Source: Trema orientale (lineage: Eukaryota > Streptophyta > Magnoliopsida > Rosales > Cannabaceae). Taken from it: a stretch of 64,000 nucleotides of DNA. The number at the start of each line of letters is the position of its first letter. The stretch's first letter is position 1. The notes under the pieces are model-generated. The model was given only the letters and a program-made list of their open reading frames with translations. It made no database searches and was not told where the DNA came from. This document shows, piece after piece, positions 57,725 through 64,000 of this stretch. The position numbers were made by a program, and so were the translations under genes. The stretch is from assembly GCA_002914845.1 (NCBI GenBank), contig JXTC01000142.1, positions 255,994-319,993 on the forward strand, written 5' to 3'.

Positions 57725-59797
57725 TCACTTTGTTGCTACCATTTTGATTCCAGGTTGTAGTTCCTGCTCATAGAACTGAGTTCCCAAACCCAAATGATTC
57801 ATAAGTAACCAAGTGAAAGTCAGTAGCTCTCCACCATTACTAAGTTGCTGTGCATGTACAATGGGTCTGCAGTTAATGGCAGCATATGACAACAATTCCA
57901 CCCACACTCGACTCATTAGCTTCCATTGGTTTGTGTTCAAACTCCGTAGCTCTTTCGCGAGTATACAAGCATCAAACAACACAGATTTGCTCTGCCTCCC
58001 TTTCACAGCAGCCGGCCTAAAATCCGTCCTTACCGAAATAATCTTCTTACAAGCATCCTCAGGGCCTGATATTGGGTGCTTATTGAAAAATCTCATGGCC
58101 TCTGCACAAGTGTCCTGGAAAACGATGTGCCAATTCCCCAGAACCGGAGCCAACATCGGACGTTGCGTGACCAAAAGAGAGAACATGTAATCTGAAAGAT
58201 GCTTACAAATCTTTTTACTCTTTTCACTATCCATATCTTCTAATCTTGACTCGCCATTATGACGATAACATAGTTCGGTAGCTATATGCCATACAAGAAG
58301 GCTTTCAGCATATTGAAACTCTCTAACGCTCCATTTTAGCTTATTAGAGCTCAAAGTCTGCAGCAGAGCCCAATCACCTCTTTGTGAACATGCATCGACG
58401 GCAGCCCTCAAAGTGTTTGCAGCCGAAGATTTGGTTCTCAGTTCTTCGAAAATAAAGCTCTTCAAATCATCGTTTACAGTTTCTGTCGACGAATAAAGCC
58501 AGAGTTTGATACGATCTAAAATCCCCCTCATGTATACATATCTAGCCAATTTGTAGACACACGATACTGGACGTTCATCTAGGCAATACCTTATCATATT
58601 ATACTGAGATACAGTCCCAGACCAATTTTCTTCTTTCAGAGCTATTTTTGCAATACCCGTTTTCCACGTTTTCTTGATGGGGGCAATTAGAGTCCAGTCA
58701 GAGAAAATGATGCTAAAGACAGACATCGAATCGATACTAAATGCTCCGATAAGCAAGGCATAAGTAAGAGCAATATCAAACTCCACAACCTTATGTTTCT
58801 CCACAAAATGGAAGATCATCAAGGCACCAACTATGGAAAAGAGACTCAAAAATCGCAGAACATACCCGATGTTTTGACGCACTACAACGACTTTAGTGTG
58901 AAGAACTTGATACATGAAGCTAAGCTCGTACTCTATCAACTTAAAAGCTTCATCTGGCTTTCGATTGAGAAACTTTTTTCGGCTTGATTCTCGCTCTGTA
59001 GAGCTGAGAAGTAGGCCAACGATAAGTCCCTTGAAGCTTTCGAAGTTTTGATGCGCTTCCTCCAACAGTTTGATCTTGTGATCTAAAGATAAAGACTCTT
59101 TCTCATTCCCATCAAGGCCAACAGGTTTACGAGGTTCCTTACCATGATTCCCAACATTTGGCGTCGTCGCTTTCTTCTCCGGTCGTGTTTGGACTTCAAC
59201 TGACCTCATTGAAGAGTAAATCGCCACCATCTCTTCGTAATCCCGCCCAGGATGAGGCTCCGGCAATATGGTCTCCGCAAAGTGGTCAGAGCTAGCCAAA
59301 TACAGGGCAAAAGTTCTCTCAGCAAACTTAATGGTCCCAACGACGAAGACAAGGGCAGTGGGAGCCCATAACTTGTTCTCGGGAAGGGTTAGAAAGAAGC
59401 TGTAAGCAGCAACCAGGACCTGTAAGACGAGCCCAATCAAGTGCCTGAGCCAGAACTCGTTGTCTTCAAGAGCAAAAGAGGTAATGCTATCTGGGCCACC
59501 GAGATGGAGGAGGAGGAAAGAGGCCCAGAAGGCCAATAAGCTGTCGTTGTCGTTTCCGTTGTGTCTGCAAGAGTCGCCCTGTGTTTTGGTGATTAGTCCG
59601 ATGCAGACGGCGGCGATCCAGTCGGCGAGCAAGTAGGACAGCCATATGAAAATCAGTAGCAATGAGCTCCTGCTTCGTTGGCGGCGAGAAGCGCACAGCA
59701 CCAAGAAAAGTTGGAGTGTGAGACTCATCAGAATGCCTCCTCTCAGATTCCATTTATCCCATAACATCTTCACCTTCTTCGGGATCGGTAGCTCCAT
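57725..59797 (-). CDS. DUF4220/DUF594 membrane protein
   Basis: A single-exon frame of 690 residues. The N-terminal half carries membrane segments at about 22-37, 47-68, 86-102, 117-137 and 145-157, with a further pair near 310-350. The family signature LLHLGGPDSITSFALEDNEF (about residues 96-115) and the following WLRHLIGL identify DUF4220. The C-terminus (about 625-685: VWVELLSYAAINCRPIVHAQ, GGELLTFTWLLMNHLGLG) is DUF594. These proteins are common in plants and often occur in clusters; their biochemical role is unknown. Length and domain order are normal for the family, with no frameshift. The ATG at 59797 leads directly into the conserved N-terminus. It lies 1.8 kb upstream of the NLR-like gene in the shared minus orientation. 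Confidence 0.93.
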   Translation of the reverse strand: MELPIPKKVKMLWDKWNLRGGILMSLTLQLFLVLCASRRQRSRSSLLLIFIWLSYLLADWIAAVCIGLITKTQGDSCRHNGNDNDSLLAFWASFLLLHLGGPDSITSFALEDNEFWLRHLIGLVLQVLVAAYSFFLTLPENKLWAPTALVFVVGTIKFAERTFALYLASSDHFAETILPEPHPGRDYEEMVAIYSSMRSVEVQTRPEKKATTPNVGNHGKEPRKPVGLDGNEKESLSLDHKIKLLEEAHQNFESFKGLIVGLLLSSTERESSRKKFLNRKPDEAFKLIEYELSFMYQVLHTKVVVVRQNIGYVLRFLSLFSIVGALMIFHFVEKHKVVEFDIALTYALLIGAFSIDSMSVFSIIFSDWTLIAPIKKTWKTGIAKIALKEENWSGTVSQYNMIRYCLDERPVSCVYKLARYVYMRGILDRIKLWLYSSTETVNDDLKSFIFEELRTKSSAANTLRAAVDACSQRGDWALLQTLSSNKLKWSVREFQYAESLLVWHIATELCYRHNGESRLEDMDSEKSKKICKHLSDYMFSLLVTQRPMLAPVLGNWHIVFQDTCAEAMRFFNKHPISGPEDACKKIISVRTDFRPAAVKGRQSKSVLFDACILAKELRSLNTNQWKLMSRVWVELLSYAAINCRPIVHAQQLSNGGELLTFTWLLMNHLGLGTQFYEQELQPGIKMVATK

Positions 59798-60168
59798 ATT
59801 ATCTTGGCCTTAATTTTTCACTTTCCCACTTAAGCAAATTTGAGAGTATAATTCATGCTTTGTTATGAATCGAAACAAGACTATTCTAACTTGGACGTCA
59901 AGTATATACGATGTAGTACCTAAAGTTAAATAAAGACAAAAAAAAAAAAAAAAGAGAAGAGTTCAACACGATGGTCCATTATAACATTTTTGTCGGTGTT
60001 GCTCGTACAGTTATACTGTGGAATTGACTCCAAAAAAAAAACGAACGACTTTTCTCTTCTTCTACGGCTCGCCATCATCTTTTATTATTAGGATGTTAAT
60101 ATCTTAGGAGAATAATTATGTGGTAGAGCTCCTTTTTTCGACGGATAAGTAGAACTAGATATATCTTG
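59798..60168. other. Promoter side of the DUF4220 gene
   Basis: Upstream of the minus-strand gene; an A-run at 59940-59954. Bounded on the right by a retrotransposon LTR. No other gene. Confidence 0.5.
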
Positions 60169-60791
60169 TGTTGAGGATAATTTCCCCGAACAAATCGGAA
60201 AACGACGCGTACGTCATGTTATAAGGAAAACGACGCGTACGTCATGTTATAAACAACACATCGCGGTATTGATAAAAAATGACATCATATCCTACCGACT
60301 GACCAAGCCAACCAGAAGTTTAGGCTACGTCCTGCCACAAAAAGTGCCGAGTAAGTCAAAAGGAAAAATTGACCAGCCGTGACATGACTGGGCTCACTAA
60401 GATAAAAAATCGTCTTAGTCAGATGCGAGAGACCAAAGAACCAAGAAATAGCCGACCATCAATATAACAACATAGCTCCGACCAAGAGGCAGAATAAAGA
60501 AGGTGCGAACCCGGGAGAGGTCGATACCTGGCCCAATCACATACTCGTGCCCGTACAAGAGGGTAGGTGAGATTCACTTCTATCTTTTCAGGGACACGTG
60601 GATGTGAATCCTAACTTCTGGGGGACCACAAAGCTATTATAAATAGCCTCATAATCACCTGAAAGAGGTAAGCCATCACAAATTCTCAAAACCATATTTG
60701 TACCATCTACCTTTTCTTCTCTTATCCATTATTTACTACTGGTTCACTATTCCATTGAATACTTTACATATAAAAACTAAGACCCTGAACA
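60169..60791 (+). repeat. LTR of a second Tat-type retrotransposon
   Basis: Starts TGTTGAGGATAATTT and ends CCCTGAACA (TG...CA), about 623 bases, with a TATA box and a pyrimidine-rich end. A 28-base unit (beginning GGAAAACGACGCGTACGTCA) is tandemly duplicated at about 60197-60252. The second LTR is not in the window, so no target duplication can be checked. Confidence 0.75.
60638..60645 (+). promoter_or_regulatory. TATA box of the second LTR
   Basis: TATAAATA about 150 bases before the LTR end, the expected place for the start of the retrotransposon transcript. Confidence 0.6.
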
Positions 60792-61131
60792 AGGTAACAT
60801 GGACAATGAAGAAGGTCTGAGAGTGAATCTTGACCTGGTTGAAGAGAAAAGAGAGGAAGTTCTTTTAAGAATTGCTGCCTACAAACACACTGTCGCTCGA
60901 TATTGCAACTCGAAGGTCCGAGCACAAACGTTCAATATTGGTGAGCTCGTACTTAGGCACATGTTCTTGAATACCGCCGAACCTGTAGCTAGAGCGCTCG
61001 GACCAAAGTGGGAAGGACCCTACTTAGTCTTCAAAATTGTCCGACCAGGAACTTATAAGCTGCAGGACATGGGGGGCAACGACCTACCCCATCCATGGAA
61101 TGCAGAGCACTTAAGAAAGTATTACCAATAG
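60792..61131 (+). pseudogene. Integrase C-terminal remnant of Tat polyprotein
   Basis: The plus frame from 60799 reads EDNEEGL-like residues, VARYCNSKVRAQTFNIGELV, LGPKWEGPYLVFKIVRPGTY and ends HPWNAEHLRKYYQ, stop at 61129-61131. This is the conserved tail of Ty3/gypsy Tat integrases. It begins eight bases after the LTR end, so PBS, gag, protease, RT, RNase H and the integrase core have all been deleted. The first in-frame ATG is just the residue in context and not a true start. Confidence 0.85.
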
Positions 61132-62020
61132 CTGAATTTTGTATAAAGAAAACATGTAATAAAAAAGTTACATTTTTATCTATTGTATTTTCACTTAAAC
61201 TCTAACTGTTAACTGAAAAACAAGGGAAGAAAGAGGTTGACAAACCCGTATGATAATAATATAAATCCCTATGTGCTTCCGAGCACTAGGGATAATAGAT
61301 CCCTCAATGTGCTTCTGAGCACAAGGGATAATCAATCCTAAAGGGATGAGCATGTTCCTTTTACTCCTTGTCGAAGCGATTCTGCCGCACTAGCCTAGGA
61401 ATTCCTAAATCTGTGCCCCTAAATATCTAGATGGCTTATCAAAGATTACATCTAAACCTAACCCAATGTTACCTATATTCTGGCCAAAAGCAAACGATTA
61501 GTAGCTTCGATGCCCGGCATCCCGAAGTAACTGAGCAGCTTTGGGTTAGGTACACACAAGATGTCATAAAAGATCGCAAACACAGATAAGAAGCAAAAAT
61601 AGATTTCAAAAGGAAAACATGTATATAATAAGAAAAATTGTTTAAACAAAAAGGGGGAGGAAAGAACACCCCAGAGGGTTTAATTGTCTTTACAAATTAG
61701 AATAGGAGCCCGATCGTCCAAAAAAAAAAAACCAAGGCTTAAGACGGGGGAGGGGTTGGAGCGATGTGGTCGGTTAGAGGCATGTTCGGGACTTCGGTGG
61801 GCTTGGGTGCATGTTATGGCTCGGGTCTATTCATTTCCTAGACGTCCGGGACCGAAGCTGGGTTTTGCTCTTCCAGAAAGGAAAAGTCCAGGTCCCTGCA
61901 CTGAGTGACCACCGCCGTCTTTAAGTTCTCGAAGCCCAACTCGTAGGCATCTCACCAAGGGTCAGAATAGTGGAACTGAGTGGCGATCCAGTCCTCGATG
62001 ACAGCCTTCTTTACCTTATC
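61132..62020 (+). other. Internal spacer of the second Tat element
   Basis: Between the integrase remnant and the antisense ORF. It contains a duplicated phrase (ATCCCTATGTGCTTCCGAGC and ATCCCTCAATGTGCTTCTGA, 61265-61332). Frames at 61469 (minus) and 61684 (plus) are not recognised. Confidence 0.5.
61265..61332. repeat. 34-bp tandem duplication
   Basis: Two adjacent units, each with GTGCTTC(C/T)GAGCAC(T/A)AGGGATAAT, differ at a few positions and by two inserted bases. Confidence 0.8.
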
Positions 62021-63997
62021 CTAGACTATAGTGTAAGCGATATCCAGCTGAGACTTTAGGCTGCTCACTTGACGCTCAAGCTCGAGCTTGGCCTTCTTCT
62101 CCTCGCCGAGTTGGTCCTCAGTATCATTAGCTCTCTTCAGCTGTTGCTCTCGCTCCTCCCTAGCCGTGTTCCGCTCAGACTGGTACCTCTCAGCGGAAGT
62201 TGACAAGTCCTTGATGTGCTCGTATATGAGCTCGTTTATAAAGGCTTGCTTTAAAATAGATGACACCGACAGTAAATAAGAGAGAAATGAAAAGAGATGA
62301 GATCGAGGAACAGAAAGCACCCGAGCTGCATGCTCCGAGCACAGAGCAGCAAAGTCCCGGTCTGAGCACCTGCGACAGTCCTCCGCAAGTTGATTTGAAC
62401 AGGCGGCATGCATCCTATCCATAGGCTCCTTCAAAAATGTCTTCAATCGCTGAGCCGGGGGTTCCTCGGGATGAGGTGTGTCCATCAGCCTCTTGTCGGG
62501 TCGACCAGAATAAGGAGGGGTCCTGATCGCGGGGGCAGGAGGAAGCTCGAAGGTTCTTAGAGGCGGAGCGCCCCTGGGAGGGGTCGGCCGCAAGCTGCTA
62601 CCTGGCGAATTCTAGTCGCTCCCCTCACAAGCCCAGCTTCGGGCAAGAGAGGCGCAGAGGTTTGGGTTTATGCTGGACATCTCGTGCTCTGCAAGAAAGA
62701 AAACTGAGTTAGTTAAAAAATGAGCATTTAAAATTCCTAAAAGACCCTCCTCAATGGAAACCTTGCTCATCATGGACACTTAGATATTGGGGAGAGGGTG
62801 TTGGACTTATTAGCTCCGAGGGAACAGAGGGTGCTGGAGGAAGAAGGATTGGGTCCAGTTGAGAGGGCGGAGGCAAAGCGTCCCTGCCTCTAAGGGCTCG
62901 ACATCTCTGTGGTCGCTCGATCCGGCGAGAGGGCCCACCTCGTCCGGAGCGGGTCGAGCGAGGCTGGCTCTGACAAATTCCTCGAAGGCAGTTCTATTTT
63001 TTAGAGGGTACCACCCTGTATATTCGAAATTTATATCGGTAAGCAGGTTGCCGACCTCATTTTCTCGACGGTGAAGCCCTTTGATCACTATGGTCCGAGC
63101 GATTGTCTCACTGTCGGCCGCCTCCGCATGTTGCATAGCCCACTGCTGCCTAAGCTGGAATGCCATGGGAATAGGTCGTGCACTCCTCATCGGTTGGCTA
63201 TCCATGATATTGTCCCAGGACATCCTAGCATAAAACTATTCACCATTTTCTTGTTTGTCCGATGTATCCCGACCAAGAATTGGAACGGTGTACCTTGAGT
63301 TATCTTCCTCTGCGCGGGGGGTCTCGGAGGAATATGCTTGGAGGTAATACAAGCCCCAACTGTTTGGTGCGTTCTTTAGCTGGTAGAGGTATTTAAGTAT
63401 GTGTAAAGTAATATCCGGCCATCCTTGAAGCCTGAACATAACCCAGAGTCCGATTAAAACCCACCATCTATTCGGGTTCAGTTAGGTCGGGTAGATCTGG
63501 CACTTAGAGAAGAAATCCTAAAGGAAATGGTGAAGTGGAAGCCTCAACCCAGCCTCGAAGAACCCCAAGTATAGGGTCATGCAGCCCGATGGTGGTCGGC
63601 TAGGTACATCTTCCTCTCCTGGTGACAAGAGGTGGATGTCATATGGGATCTCATAACGGGAGTGAACGCTCAATAGTAACTCATCCATCATAGTGGACCG
63701 GAAGTAGTCGGTACTGAACTCCGTCAATGGCCTTGCTCACTCGACCCTGCTAACCACTAGATCATCGGCCTCTGTTTTGACCATCTGCCCCTAAATTTGA
63801 CCACCTCTTGCCATTTGATCACTAGTGGATAGGAGACTAGGGTTTGGTGTTTGTGTTTGGTTCTGGATAGATACAGGAATAGAGTATCGCACTCGGATTA
63901 TCGGCCTATTTTTATTTAAGACCAATGGTTCGTCCCTAGTCTCTTTCGAATCGGACATGTAAAACAAATCCTTATAAGAAGGAAGCCAAGCTAACAT
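62021..63997 (-). pseudogene. Antisense ORF of a Tat retrotransposon (putative gypsy-type transposon domain), broken
   Basis: Minus-strand fragments in shifting frames: MSDSKETRDEPLVLNKNRP near 63950; FFEAGLRLPLHHFL at 63560-63518; FRLQGWPDITLHILKYLYQL at 63439-63380; AFQLRQQWAMQHAEAADSET and DINFEYTGWYPLKNRTAFEE in 63223-62950; and an ending coiled coil (RYQSERNTAREEREQQLKRA, about 62120-62180). The EAGLRLPLHHF pattern is that of the plant putative gypsy-type transposon family (Pfam Transposase_28). Several stops and frameshifts separate the pieces. In Tat elements such an extra ORF lies antisense between pol and the 3' LTR, which is the layout here. The element continues past the window end. 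Confidence 0.7.
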
Positions 63998-64000
63998 GAA

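Overview
This is a 64 kb piece of an AT-rich eudicot nuclear chromosome. Genes have short GT-AG introns, the intergenic space is full of plant-type transposons, and protein similarity is to dicot families. The mix of repeats suggests Rosales, possibly Cannabaceae, but that is an impression and was not searched. There is one 267-base N gap (51284-51550) and one isolated N (22856). I see no CRISPR, operon or stand-alone tRNA/rRNA gene.

Five host genes are supported. (1) 219-2387 minus: a complete nine-exon equilibrative nucleoside transporter of the plant ENT3-like group. (2) 24441-25838 plus: a two-exon PB1-domain protein. (3) 47479-48936 plus: a six-exon D-type cyclin closest to CYCD6;1. (4) 53744-55945 minus: an intronless NLR-like protein with a coiled coil, winged helix and LRRs but no NB-ARC nucleotide-binding core. 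(5) 57725-59797 minus: an intronless DUF4220/DUF594 membrane protein. They are unrelated in function and separated by roughly 2 to 22 kb, so no pathway or cluster is implied; the last two lie 1.8 kb apart on the same strand.

The space between genes is mostly mobile DNA. 2.9-24.4 kb holds a TA-flanked MITE, a palindromic repeat, a long-armed fold-back element, a GA-rich element, a probable solo LTR (11460-13805) inside an older inverted repeat, and a structurally complete but deleted Ty3/gypsy Tat-lineage retrotransposon (15602-22250, with 5-bp target duplication, PBS, PPT, gag, partial RT, RNase H and archaeal-type RNase H; no integrase). 26-41 kb holds a tandem repeat array, a 4.8 kb coding-free solo-LTR-like element with a perfect 5-bp target duplication that splits an older repeat (28869-33703), and a decayed CACTA-like element (about 34254-39033). 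49-57 kb holds more copies of the MITE families, a SINE with a 17-bp target duplication, and a small palindromic element. 60.2 kb to the end is the left part of another Tat-type retrotransposon: an LTR, an integrase C-terminal remnant on plus, and a broken antisense ORF on minus.

The items I would look at first are the NB-ARC-less NLR-like gene, the intron-like insertion inside the Tat reverse transcriptase, the MITE family embedded in (TA)n tracts, and the very long duplicated solo LTR. All exon boundaries were derived by eye from splice signals and reading frame. Family names come from recognised protein motifs, not from database searches.
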